A stretch of DNA of 47,226 nt from Eubacterium sp. (GTDB lineage Bacteria; Bacillota; Clostridia; Oscillospirales; Ruminococcaceae). The DNA is taken from contig JAISVH010000062.1 in assembly GCA_031271685.1 (NCBI GenBank), positions 1-47,226 on the forward strand, given 5' to 3'. The position numbers and the translations under genes were made by a program. The stretch's first letter is position 1. Each line of letters opens with the position of its first letter. The notes beneath the pieces were generated by a model. That model saw only the letters and a list, made by a program, of their open reading frames with translations, searched no databases and was not told where the DNA came from. Shown piece after piece: positions 1-8,174 of this stretch.

Positions 1-19
1 AGGCTTATTCAACTGTCTT

Positions 20-66
20 ATGATCGTTTAACTTTAAATTTACTAAATTTAAAGTTAAACGATCAT
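20..66. repeat. 23-bp-arm perfect palindrome upstream of fliG
   Basis: A perfect inverted repeat: 23-nt arms (20-42 and 44-66) around a single C. The AT-rich core (TTAACTTTAAATTTA and its complement) recurs at 1162-1185 and 39475-39535, and in degenerate form near 15520-15560. It abuts a family A module at 67-107. No T-run follows, so it is not a canonical terminator. Confidence 0.9.
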
Positions 67-107
67 AACCCGCCGCCTAGTAGGCGGGGGACATAAACGC
101 GGGTATA
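67..107 (-). repeat. Repeat family A, partial copy
   Basis: Contains the signature CCGCCTAGTAGGCGGGGG followed by ACATAAACGCGGGTATA, which is the reverse complement of the left half of the family A element seen at 45905-46008. The CCGCCTnnnAGGCGG core is itself a small hairpin. It lies between the palindrome at 20-66 and fliG. Confidence 0.75.
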
Positions 108-144
108 ATTAGTGTCAGAAAACAAAGGAAAGCGGTGATATACA

Positions 145-1149
145 ATGCCTGAAGAAATCAACAGTATTCAAAAAGCTGCGGTGGTAATATCTTCCATTGG
201 AGCGGAAAATGCGTCTTTGGTGTTCAAACACTTTTCAGATGAAGAGATCGAGAGACTGACCCTTGAAGTCGCCAAGATGGAATATTGGCCGATGAATGTG
301 GTTGAGGAAGTGCTTAACGACTTTTATGAGATGTGTCTCACCCAAAAAGTTATTTCAGAGGGTGGCGTAGAATATGCCCGTGAAGTGCTTGAAAAAGCTT
401 TCGGAGCACAACAAGCGGCCGCTATGTTTGAAAAAATTACAAAACAGCTTAAAACCAAAGCGTTTGCCTTTGTGCGAAAGGCAGACTATAAAAACCTTCT
501 CGCTATTGTGCAAAACGAACACCCGCAAACCATCGCGCTAATATTATCATATGCGCGCAGCGACCAGGCTAGCGCGATACTTGGCGAACTGCCGAAGGAT
601 ATTCGCATCGAGGTGGTCGAGCGTATAGCAAAAATGGACGCGGCTTCGCCGGAGGTCGTAAAGTCGATAGAGCTTACCCTCGAGCGAAAATTTGCAAACC
701 TTATCACTATGGATAGCATGGAGGTCGGCGGCATAAATTACATAGCCGATGTTTTGAATTCAGTTGATCGAGCCACCGAAAAATCTATTTTTGACGAGCT
801 AGCGCTCAGAGACCCAAAGTTGGCTGACGAAATCCGGCAAAAGATGTTTGTGTTTGAAGATATCACGTCGCTTGATTCTATGTCTATCCAATCGTTTCTT
901 AAAGAAGTTGATCCAAAGGATTTGGCAGTTGCCATCAAAGGCAGCACCAGCGAGGTCGCCGAATCTATTTATGCCAATATGTCGTCGCGCCAGAGAGAAA
1001 GCACGCAGACGGACGTTGAATATCTGCATAATGTTCGCATGCGCGACGTTGAGGAAGCACAGCAGAGGATAGTGAGCATAATCCGCAAGCTTGAAGAAGA
1101 AGGTACGTTAACTATTTCAAAGGGCGGCGCTGACGAGATAATCGCATGA
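145..1149 (+). CDS. fliG: Flagellar motor switch protein FliG
   Basis: FliG is the cytoplasmic rotor protein that contacts MotA and links the MS ring (FliF) to FliM. The 334-residue length matches the family. The EHPQ motif is at residues 125-128, in the middle domain that binds FliM, and the C-terminal third carries the charged torque helix region (LRDPKLADEIRQKMFVFEDI). The start ATG follows an AAAGGAAAGCGG purine stretch. It is the first complete gene in the window; fliF would be expected upstream but the first 144 bases do not show it. A palindrome and a family A module occupy the upstream region. Identification is firm. Confidence 0.97.
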   Translation: MPEEINSIQKAAVVISSIGAENASLVFKHFSDEEIERLTLEVAKMEYWPMNVVEEVLNDFYEMCLTQKVISEGGVEYAREVLEKAFGAQQAAAMFEKITKQLKTKAFAFVRKADYKNLLAIVQNEHPQTIALILSYARSDQASAILGELPKDIRIEVVERIAKMDAASPEVVKSIELTLERKFANLITMDSMEVGGINYIADVLNSVDRATEKSIFDELALRDPKLADEIRQKMFVFEDITSLDSMSIQSFLKEVDPKDLAVAIKGSTSEVAESIYANMSSRQRESTQTDVEYLHNVRMRDVEEAQQRIVSIIRKLEEEGTLTISKGGADEIIA

Positions 1150-1161
1150 TGATTATAATTT

Positions 1162-1185
1162 TTTAACTTTAAATTTAAAGTTAAA
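1162..1185. repeat. 24-bp perfect palindrome between fliG and fliH
   Basis: TTTAACTTTAAATTTAAAGTTAAA reads the same on both strands (two 12-nt halves). It is a minimal version of the palindromes at 20-66 and 39475-39535 and sits in the 115-bp fliG-fliH gap. Confidence 0.85.
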
Positions 1186-1264
1186 TGACTATACTCATGC
1201 GTTATGGTTTGCGCGTAAAATATATAGATTTGCGTCTGCTTATTTTAAAAAAGAGGTTTTATCG

Positions 1265-2305
1265 ATGGATCAAGCTTTAAAAGGTGGGTTCACTCCGCTA
1301 GACATTGAAGATTTGCGAAAGAACGGCGGCTTAAAGACCGGTCCGCATGACGCGTCTTTTTCACAGCGTCATAAGCCTACCGGAACGGTGGGCGGTTTTC
1401 CCGTGCAGCATCTCGAATCTTCAAGCAAATACGAAGGCTTTGTGTCCGGTCCGAAGGTGAAAAAACAACTGCTCGGTCCGGCTCTGCGCTCGGGTTTAAG
1501 CGCTTCTGGTCCAGTTAAGTTTGTGGGTGAGCTTGAAGAAAACTTGCCGGAAATTGAAATAATAAACGAAGTTGCCCCAAAAACCCGAGAGGAGCTTGAC
1601 CTTGAGGGGGAAATGATAAAACAGACCTATATCAACGAGGGGATACAAGCAAGAAACGAAGCTAAGGCGTGGGCTGACAAAATGGTGGCTATGGCGAAGA
1701 AGGATATCGCCAAAATGTATGAAGACCATAACAAAGAATGTGAACGAATAAAGATAAAAACTTACGAGGAGGCCAATGAGAGGGCTTATGCCGAGGGCTT
1801 TTCCGAAGGCAAAGATAAAGGCTATGAAGAGGGCTATACCCTCGGACTTCGCAAATGTAAAGAAACAATGCAGGAGCTGCTTTCGGCGCTGGAAGGCGTC
1901 GTGAACGGAAAAGATGAGATTTTTCAAAAATATGAGGCTCAGCTTTTTGACTCGATATTTACGATAGCAAATAAGGTGACGTCAGACAGCTTAAAGCAGA
2001 GAGATAAGGCGGTAATACTAAAAATGCTTAAGTCCGCCGCTAAAGGGTTCAGAAATTCAGAGTACGTTAAAATCACGCTTTCAAAGCTTGACGTCGAAGG
2101 GATGACTACGGCAGAAATGGATAGTTTGCGTGATGTGTTCAGAGACACTCAGCACATAGAGATAGAGGTGCTTAAGGACGCGCCCGCCGGAACGCTTATT
2201 TTGGACAGCGGCAGCGAAATAACCGACGCGGGTATCCCGACCCAGCTTAAAATGATAGAAAATCTCGGAAAAGGTAAATTCCGTGATTCCGGAGATGATA
2301 AATAA
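1265..2305 (+). CDS. fliH: Flagellar assembly protein FliH (export ATPase regulator)
   Basis: FliH binds and restrains the FliI ATPase and helps dock it at the export gate. The protein is 346 residues. A variable N-terminal ~100 residues is followed by a long charged helix (about 110-200) containing the GxxxG-type pattern typical of FliH (roughly residues 178-194, AEGFSEGKDKGYEEGYTLG), and then the C-terminal FliH/HrpE-like domain. An AAAAGAGG purine stretch precedes the ATG. Its end overlaps the fliI start (ATAATGAA), indicating translational coupling. Sequence conservation in FliH is low, so position between fliG and fliI supports the call. Confidence 0.93.
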   Translation: MDQALKGGFTPLDIEDLRKNGGLKTGPHDASFSQRHKPTGTVGGFPVQHLESSSKYEGFVSGPKVKKQLLGPALRSGLSASGPVKFVGELEENLPEIEIINEVAPKTREELDLEGEMIKQTYINEGIQARNEAKAWADKMVAMAKKDIAKMYEDHNKECERIKIKTYEEANERAYAEGFSEGKDKGYEEGYTLGLRKCKETMQELLSALEGVVNGKDEIFQKYEAQLFDSIFTIANKVTSDSLKQRDKAVILKMLKSAAKGFRNSEYVKITLSKLDVEGMTTAEMDSLRDVFRDTQHIEIEVLKDAPAGTLILDSGSEITDAGIPTQLKMIENLGKGKFRDSGDDK

Positions 2306-3609
2306 TGAATTTAAGCGGTTTTCTTGAAAGCTTGAAAACATTTGACAGTTATCGCAATATGGGAAAGATCGAAAAGATAATAGGCATGACCATAGAGGCC
2401 TCAGGACCCGATTGTAATATAGGCGACGTTTGCCGTATCTACGGCAAAGACATGAAAAGCTATACCCTGGCGGAGGTAGTAGGGTTTAACTCCGACAACG
2501 TTCTGCTTATGCCGTATACGGATATAGAGGGAATAGGACCGGGAAGCATTGTGGATAATACCGGCGGCAAGCTTATGGTAAAAACAGGCCAGGCCCTTAT
2601 AGGTAGGATTATAGACGCTGTCGGGTGCCCCTTGGACGGAGGAGATGAGCTTGATTACACCGGAGAAACTTCTATTTCGGGTATTTCTATAAATCCGCTG
2701 ACCCGCCCGAAGATCGCCGAACCTATAGAACTCGGAGTAAAAGCGATAGACGGGCTTATGACCATAGGAAAAGGCCAAAGGATCGGGATATTTGCCGGTT
2801 CAGGCGTGGGAAAATCCACCCTTATGGGCATGATAGCGCGAAAGGTTAAGGCAGATTTGAACGTTATCGCTTTGGTGGGTGAGCGTGGACGTGAGGTTCG
2901 TGAATTTATCGAAAACGATTTGGGCGAAGAAGGAATGGCGCGCTCGGTGGTAGTGGTGGCTACATCGGATCAGCCGGCAATGATGAGAAATAAGTGTCCC
3001 CAGACCGCGACCGCTATTGCCGAATATTTTATGTCTCAGGGCCTTGACGTGCTTTTGATGATGGACAATCTTACACGTTTCGCGATGGCTCAGCGAGAGG
3101 TGGGTCTTTCGATAGGCGAGCCGCCTATCGCGAGGGGATATACTCCTTCTATATATTCGGCCATGCCGAAACTACTGGAACGCGCCGGATGTTTTGAAAG
3201 GGGCAGCATCACCGGAATTTATGCCGTGCTTGTTGAGGGAGACGACACAAACGAGCCTATAGCCGACACAGTGCGCGGGATTATTGACGGCCATATAATA
3301 TTATCGCGAAAAATAGCCGCGCGCAACCACTATCCGGCAATTGATGTTTTAGGCAGCGTTTCGCGCCTTATGACGCTTATCTGCGATGAAGGGCATATAG
3401 ATTCCGCAAATCGAATGAGAAACCTTATGGCGCTGTATGAAAGCAATGCGGATCTTATAAACATCGGGGCATATAAAAAAGGAACCAATGCCGCATTAGA
3501 CGAGGCTATCGGGAAAATTGACGGCATAAACTCATTCTTAAAGCAGGGTATAAAAGACTCGTTTGACCTTAGCGACACGGTTATAATGCTGAAAGAAGCG
3601 ATATCATGA
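2305..3609 (+). CDS. fliI: Flagellum-specific export ATPase FliI
   Basis: FliI is the F1-beta-like hexameric ATPase of flagellar type III export. The 434-residue protein has a Walker A motif GSGVGKST at residues 165-172, a Walker B region (VLLMMDNLTRFAMAQREVGL) and the family signature PPIARGYTPSIYSAMPKLLE. It overlaps fliH by one base and fliJ by 4 bases (ATGA at 3606-3609), so H-I-J are probably translated as a coupled unit. Confidence 0.98.
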   Translation: MNLSGFLESLKTFDSYRNMGKIEKIIGMTIEASGPDCNIGDVCRIYGKDMKSYTLAEVVGFNSDNVLLMPYTDIEGIGPGSIVDNTGGKLMVKTGQALIGRIIDAVGCPLDGGDELDYTGETSISGISINPLTRPKIAEPIELGVKAIDGLMTIGKGQRIGIFAGSGVGKSTLMGMIARKVKADLNVIALVGERGREVREFIENDLGEEGMARSVVVVATSDQPAMMRNKCPQTATAIAEYFMSQGLDVLLMMDNLTRFAMAQREVGLSIGEPPIARGYTPSIYSAMPKLLERAGCFERGSITGIYAVLVEGDDTNEPIADTVRGIIDGHIILSRKIAARNHYPAIDVLGSVSRLMTLICDEGHIDSANRMRNLMALYESNADLINIGAYKKGTNAALDEAIGKIDGINSFLKQGIKDSFDLSDTVIMLKEAIS

Positions 3610-4052
3610 AGAAATTCCGATTTTCCCTTGAAAAGCTGAAAGAATACCGTGAGCAGACGCTTGATACCGAAAAAAATACTTTGGGTATAATGCGCAGAGA
3701 GCTAGCTATCATGTACGAAGAACTTGAAACGCTTTATCAGCTTATCGAAATCAAAAACGGCGAGCTGTTGAGATCTATGCAAGAGGGTACAACGCCGGTA
3801 GAAATAACCACTAAAAGGCGGTTTATCTCATTAAAACAGCAGGACGTAGCGTTGCAAAAGGCAAAAATCGATCAGCAGCAGAAGATAATAGAGAATCAGC
3901 TTGAGTTGGTTGTGGAAAAGACAAAAGAGGTTAAAACACTGGAGAAACTCAAGGAAAATCAGTTGGAAGAGTATAAGGCGGCAGAGCAAAAGGAGCATGA
4001 ACTGTTTATCGATGAATTTATTACTAATTCAAGCCATCACAAAGGCGTTTAA
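3606..4052 (+). CDS. fliJ: Flagellar export protein FliJ
   Basis: FliJ is a small, almost entirely coiled-coil protein that acts as the central stalk of the FliI ring and recycles export chaperones. The 148 residues are highly charged and helical, start with the family-typical MKKFRFSLEKLKEYRE, and end in an acidic/basic helix. The start overlaps the fliI stop. In Bacillus and many Clostridia a motE/ylxF gene follows; here a 243-bp non-coding gap with a promoter follows instead. Confidence 0.93.
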   Translation: MKKFRFSLEKLKEYREQTLDTEKNTLGIMRRELAIMYEELETLYQLIEIKNGELLRSMQEGTTPVEITTKRRFISLKQQDVALQKAKIDQQQKIIENQLELVVEKTKEVKTLEKLKENQLEEYKAAEQKEHELFIDEFITNSSHHKGV

Positions 4053-4157
4053 AAAACAATGGAAGCTGCTCGGTCGCAGATGTTTGAAAATATAGAATCA
4101 GCTTATTAATGTTTTGTTAACCATTGTTAAATTTTTTGTTGATTTTAACATTAATTA

Positions 4158-4186
4158 TTGACTTTATCTATTATATTGTGTATAAT
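4158..4186 (+). promoter_or_regulatory. Sigma-A-type promoter upstream of fliK
   Basis: TTGACT at 4158-4163 and TATAAT at 4181-4186 with a 17-bp spacer, inside the 243-bp AT-rich gap between fliJ and fliK. Transcription would start near 4193, leaving about 100 nt of leader before the fliK ATG. This suggests fliK and downstream genes can be transcribed independently of fliG-J. Confidence 0.8.
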
Positions 4187-4295
4187 GTTAGTAAATATTG
4201 AGATAAAGTTATTTATTTTGTGGTTTTTTTATATTTCAATGATATTGAACCGCTTTAAGGTTTGATATATATTTTTTTGGGAAAGGAGGGAGGAA

Positions 4296-6308
4296 ATGTT
4301 ACAAAGCGTATCACAGATAGCTTTTGTTCCGACGGCACAAGCAGGGATGATCGTTCCGTCTGAAAGCGTGACGGCAAACACCTTTGCCGACGCCCTTTTA
4401 GGTAATTTTAATTTGGAAACAGCAGTTCAGGCCGGACAGGAATATTTAGAGAATGAAACGATTATGAGCGCCGAATTCACACAGTATCTTGAAGTAGCAA
4501 TGAGAGAGATAGTGTTTAGTGGCAGTGAGGGAGAAGAAGATGCCAATGCGGTTTTAGGCCGACTTCTTGAGCTTGTTAAAGAACTTATAAACAATACGGA
4601 AGACTCCGGTTACCGCTCGGCGTTAGCTTATATCGCTGAAATGCTCATGAAAGCTCCTAATATGGAGAGAGACAGCTCGATAAGTTTTCTGAGCGCTTCG
4701 GTTAAATCTGGATATTCGGTTGAGCATGATTTTAGATCGGCCATGCACGATAAAGTTTCTATAGCGTCTTTAAATAGTGAGTTTGGAGAATATGAAGAGC
4801 AAGCGGTAAAAATCACGGCGGATGCGGTAAATACCATCCCTGAAGACGGCATGGAAGCTGCAATCCATCATAAATCTGATTATTCCGTCGAATTATCGAT
4901 CAAAGAACCGAAAGAAGCATGGACGGAGCATGAAATCGTTGGTTTTATGCCAGATGAAAGCTTGTTGCAAAAGCCGGTTAAAACTGCGAAGACGAATGAA
5001 AAATCAGAAACACTTGTATTAAACCAAGCCGTTCAGGATTTAATTAAAAACGAACATGCGGTAAACGCAGCCCCTGTATTCTCAGAACCGGTAAGCGTTG
5101 CCAAGATTTCTGAAATTATGGAAAAATCCCCAAAAGCTGAAGTTTATTATGAAAATTCGCAGATATATGGGCATGAAACAATTGAAAAAAACAGAAAGGT
5201 TTCTGATGTAAACATAACGCAGGAACCAATGCAGCCAAATTTGCGAAGTATAAGGAATGAAGCGGCAAACGTACAGAGTGTTACGGATGAAATAGCGGGT
5301 CATGTTTTAAAGACATCGGAATTTGCGGAACAAACAGTACAGTCAGCACAAACAGCAAACTCTAATGAGACAGTCCAAACAGAGCAACCTAATCCAATCA
5401 ACGCACAATTTGCAGGAATAATGCAAGCGGCTAAGACCATAGGCGAAGATCAGGTTTATATTGACACAAAACAAGCGGTGAGAACTTCGGAGTTAAAACA
5501 AACGGAGCTAGTTAGATTGTCGGCGAGGACAGAGGACGTTGAAGCGAAAGCGCGGATGGTTTTAAAAAGACTTACTGAGGCTGTAACCGAAGGGATTGCT
5601 TTGTCAAAAGCGGACTCAATAGATTTTTCGGGAATTTTTAAATTTTCAAAATTATCAGGTGTTCCGATATATGAAAAGCTTTCGGGAACAGATGTTTCGG
5701 CGGAATATAACCCTGCGGACGGTGTTATCAGAGGATTTGGGCTAGGGCTGGCCAAAGTTCAAAAACCAGGAGACCTTCAGGAAGTTTTGAGCAATCTACG
5801 CGGAAAAGAGTTTGATGAACCGCCAATTGTTAATCCGGTTTTACGTGAGCTGTCTTTAGGCAAAGTGATTTCTTTAGATCAAGCCGATAGCAGGGTCTCT
5901 GTTGCAAGACAGATAAGCGATCAAATCACTGCAAGACTGGCAAAAGCGCCTAACAACAGCTTTGAGTTTGAAATGACGCTTAACCCTGAAGAGCTTGGTA
6001 AAATTATCGTTAAGCTGGTTTCTGATTCAAGCGGGATGAGCCTTAGCATAAAAGCTGAACGTCCGGAAACCGCGGCAATTTTGCATAATCGTGCGGAAAA
6101 TATGACGACGGCTCTTATGGCGGACGGGATAAAGCTTGAGAACTACATTATTGAAACCGAACCTAGGCATGATCTTTATTATGGCCAAGATGGCAAAGAA
6201 AGTGGAAACCGAGACCGTCAAGATGACGGACAGCCCGCAGAAGAACGTGACGGCGGTGAGACTGAAGATGAATTAAACTTCAGCGAATTTCTGAGAATGG
6301 CTATTTAG
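4296..6308 (+). CDS. fliK: Flagellar hook-length control protein FliK
   Basis: FliK is a secreted molecular ruler that measures the hook and then signals FlhB to switch export from hook to filament substrates. The 670-residue protein has a long, poorly conserved, Gln/Glu/Thr-rich N-terminal part and a C-terminal hook-length domain (about residues 553-625) with the recognisable FEMTLNPEELGKIIVKL core, which corresponds to the 'LxPxxLGxVxVxL' family pattern. A strong AAAGGAGGGAGG site precedes the ATG. A second, more divergent FliK-like protein is encoded at 39924-42215. Confidence 0.93.
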   Translation: MLQSVSQIAFVPTAQAGMIVPSESVTANTFADALLGNFNLETAVQAGQEYLENETIMSAEFTQYLEVAMREIVFSGSEGEEDANAVLGRLLELVKELINNTEDSGYRSALAYIAEMLMKAPNMERDSSISFLSASVKSGYSVEHDFRSAMHDKVSIASLNSEFGEYEEQAVKITADAVNTIPEDGMEAAIHHKSDYSVELSIKEPKEAWTEHEIVGFMPDESLLQKPVKTAKTNEKSETLVLNQAVQDLIKNEHAVNAAPVFSEPVSVAKISEIMEKSPKAEVYYENSQIYGHETIEKNRKVSDVNITQEPMQPNLRSIRNEAANVQSVTDEIAGHVLKTSEFAEQTVQSAQTANSNETVQTEQPNPINAQFAGIMQAAKTIGEDQVYIDTKQAVRTSELKQTELVRLSARTEDVEAKARMVLKRLTEAVTEGIALSKADSIDFSGIFKFSKLSGVPIYEKLSGTDVSAEYNPADGVIRGFGLGLAKVQKPGDLQEVLSNLRGKEFDEPPIVNPVLRELSLGKVISLDQADSRVSVARQISDQITARLAKAPNNSFEFEMTLNPEELGKIIVKLVSDSSGMSLSIKAERPETAAILHNRAENMTTALMADGIKLENYIIETEPRHDLYYGQDGKESGNRDRQDDGQPAEERDGGETEDELNFSEFLRMAI

Positions 6309-6366
6309 CGTTTAACATCTTAGATTTTTGATTAAAATTAAGATAAAACGCAGAAAGGAGAGTGTT

Positions 6367-7596
6367 ATGCCAGTTGACAGTTTAGGGAGCATTAAGGATA
6401 ATTATGTAAAATTTGCTGACAGGTTTGAATCAGACAGCTCTAAGGATACTGTTACGATGGATACTTTTTATAAGCTGCTAACGGCTGAAATGACCAATCA
6501 AGACCCTTTGGAGCCGATGTCTAACACTGAGTTTATCTCGCAGATGGCAAGCTTTACCTCACTTAAGACACAGACGGATTCACTTTATTACAGTAACGCG
6601 AATTATGCGCAATCGTTGGTGGGAAAAACTGTAACGATCGCGTTTGCTTCCGGAGAAGATGTTAAAAGCGAGAGCGGAGTTGTAACGTCAATGAACGTTC
6701 AAGACGGAAAATTTCAGGTAAAGGTTAACGGCAATTATTATGACATGTCAAACGTTATGGAAATTTTGCCAAGCGTCAATCCGTTCACTGTTAGCGGGAC
6801 TGACGGGGCATTCGGCACATCGCTTATCGGCAAGCAGGTAACGGTCGAAACGGTAAATGAAAGCGGTTTGAAGGTCGCTGATATGGGAGTGGTAAGCCAC
6901 ATTGAAATATTAAACAATGAGATCAAGGTAATTGTTAACAATCTTGCGTATCCTATATCAAGTGTGGTAAAGGTTGACAACGCGCAAGGTTCGGCAGAGG
7001 AAGATGACGTGACACGTGCGAGTGCGGCTGACATATCTTATGCTTCGGCTCTTATCGGCAAAAAGGTTACTGTCGCTGACGGCGAAATAAATGATTTAAA
7101 GTACAGCGGAACGGTTGACGGCGTTGATGTGGATGCAGGAAAGGTTTATATTCTGGTTAACGGAGACAGACATTTGATTTCATCAATCCTGAAAGTCGAA
7201 GAATCAGACAAAGGGGATGATGAAGCTATAGAAACTCCGGTTACAGACGAATCTGAAGCGCCATATGAAAGCGCGGATCCTTCTGATATCGAAACCAAAC
7301 CGGCGGAAAATACGACGAACTCAAATGATGTTGAAACCAAGCCGTCAGAAAATACGACAAACCCAAATGACGTTGAAACCAAGCCGGCAGAAAATATGAC
7401 AAACCCAAATGACTTTGAAACCAAGCCGGGTGAAGGGACAGATATTTCTATTGTCGAGACAAAGCCTATAGAAGGCGGACCGGAAACGATTGAAACAAGT
7501 GACCAAGTGCCAGTTGAGACACAACCTGCGGATATAAAAACATCCGATTATGACGACACTGAAGAACTGAACCGCTTATTTGGACTGACCGGTTAA
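6367..7596 (+). CDS. flgD: Flagellar hook-cap assembly protein FlgD, extended
   Basis: FlgD caps the growing hook and places FlgE subunits. I choose the ATG at 6367 because AGAAAGGAGAG lies just upstream; an in-frame start at 6328 would add 13 unlike residues. The first ~75 residues match FlgD_N (KLLTAEMTNQDPLEPMSNTE, about 36-55). Three tandem ~50-residue modules follow (about 80-134, 150-203 and 226-277), each beginning S-L-(I/V)-G-K-x-V-T. An acidic/Thr/Pro tail ends the protein, with a 14-residue repeat (VETKPAENTTNPND type) present 3.4 times. Its 409 residues exceed the usual 140-250. Confidence 0.92.
   Translation: MPVDSLGSIKDNYVKFADRFESDSSKDTVTMDTFYKLLTAEMTNQDPLEPMSNTEFISQMASFTSLKTQTDSLYYSNANYAQSLVGKTVTIAFASGEDVKSESGVVTSMNVQDGKFQVKVNGNYYDMSNVMEILPSVNPFTVSGTDGAFGTSLIGKQVTVETVNESGLKVADMGVVSHIEILNNEIKVIVNNLAYPISSVVKVDNAQGSAEEDDVTRASAADISYASALIGKKVTVADGEINDLKYSGTVDGVDVDAGKVYILVNGDRHLISSILKVEESDKGDDEAIETPVTDESEAPYESADPSDIETKPAENTTNSNDVETKPSENTTNPNDVETKPAENMTNPNDFETKPGEGTDISIVETKPIEGGPETIETSDQVPVETQPADIKTSDYDDTEELNRLFGLTG
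7285..7430 (+). repeat. 42-bp in-frame tandem repeat in flgD
   Basis: Units begin at 7285, 7327, 7369 and 7411 (last one partial), period 42 bp, encoding a 14-residue V/I-E-T-K-P-x-E-N-x-T-N-x-N-D unit. Units differ by a few bases each, so it is an older but clear tandem array. Confidence 0.95.
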
Positions 7597-7627
7597 AGAA
7601 TAATTATTCATGTAAGGAGGTGTTATT

Positions 7628-8038
7628 ATGTTGGTCAGCGACTATTTGTTAATGCGAAACAGGCAGATAACCATTGATACTAAAACGATGCCGCCCGCTA
7701 CTGAAAATAGGCCGGCCAATGACGCGAAAGAAAAGACCCAATCCTTTGCCGATGTGCTTGGTGAAAAGTTAGGCAAAAAAAACGAGCTGCAGTTTTCGGA
7801 ACACGCGCTTAGGCGAATATCAAGCAGAAGTATAGATGTTATGGAAAATGATAAGCTCGAAAGGCTTAACAAGGCCGTTGAAATAGCAGCAGGGAAAGGA
7901 AGCGAAGACGCGCTTGTGTTGGTTGACGAGGCTGCTTTTATCGTTAGCGTGAAAAATAATAAGGTGATAACTACGCTTTCTAAGGAAGATATGCTCGGAA
8001 ATATTTTTACAAATATTGATTCCACAGTAATAATTTAA
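7628..8038 (+). CDS. TIGR02530-type flagellar operon protein
   Basis: A 136-residue protein in the flgD-flgE gap. It matches the small family (TIGR02530, 'flagellar operon protein') commonly found between flgD and flgE in Firmicutes: a disordered N-terminal ~45 residues, then a compact domain with FSEHALRRISSRSIDVMEND and a strand-rich end (VDEAAFIVSVKNNKVITTLS). The role is not known to me; the position suggests hook assembly. AAGGAGGTG gives a strong ribosome site upstream of the ATG. Confidence 0.85.
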   Translation: MLVSDYLLMRNRQITIDTKTMPPATENRPANDAKEKTQSFADVLGEKLGKKNELQFSEHALRRISSRSIDVMENDKLERLNKAVEIAAGKGSEDALVLVDEAAFIVSVKNNKVITTLSKEDMLGNIFTNIDSTVII

Positions 8039-8174
8039 ACTTAAAAAATGGGTGAGAAACCGGAAAAAACAGTTGGACTGCGAAAGGAAATTCCTTTTAA
8101 AGAGACTATTGCCCCCCCGACCGATTGACGGGAGGCATCCGGCGCACCCGAATGGAGAAAGGATATTTTGCATT

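Noticed and set aside
1-94. 3' end of fliF at the left edge
   Set aside because: One frame is open to a TAA at 94, but it runs through the palindrome and repeat and does not resemble a FliF C-terminus.
104-109. TATAAT before fliG as a -10 box
   Set aside because: The bases 17 nt upstream (TAGGCG) do not resemble a -35, there is no TG extension, and the motif is part of the family A sequence.
8039-8174. Possible c-di-GMP riboswitch before flgE
   Set aside because: The 136-bp leader has a small CCCG/CGGG hairpin but none of the conserved GEMM loop sequences.
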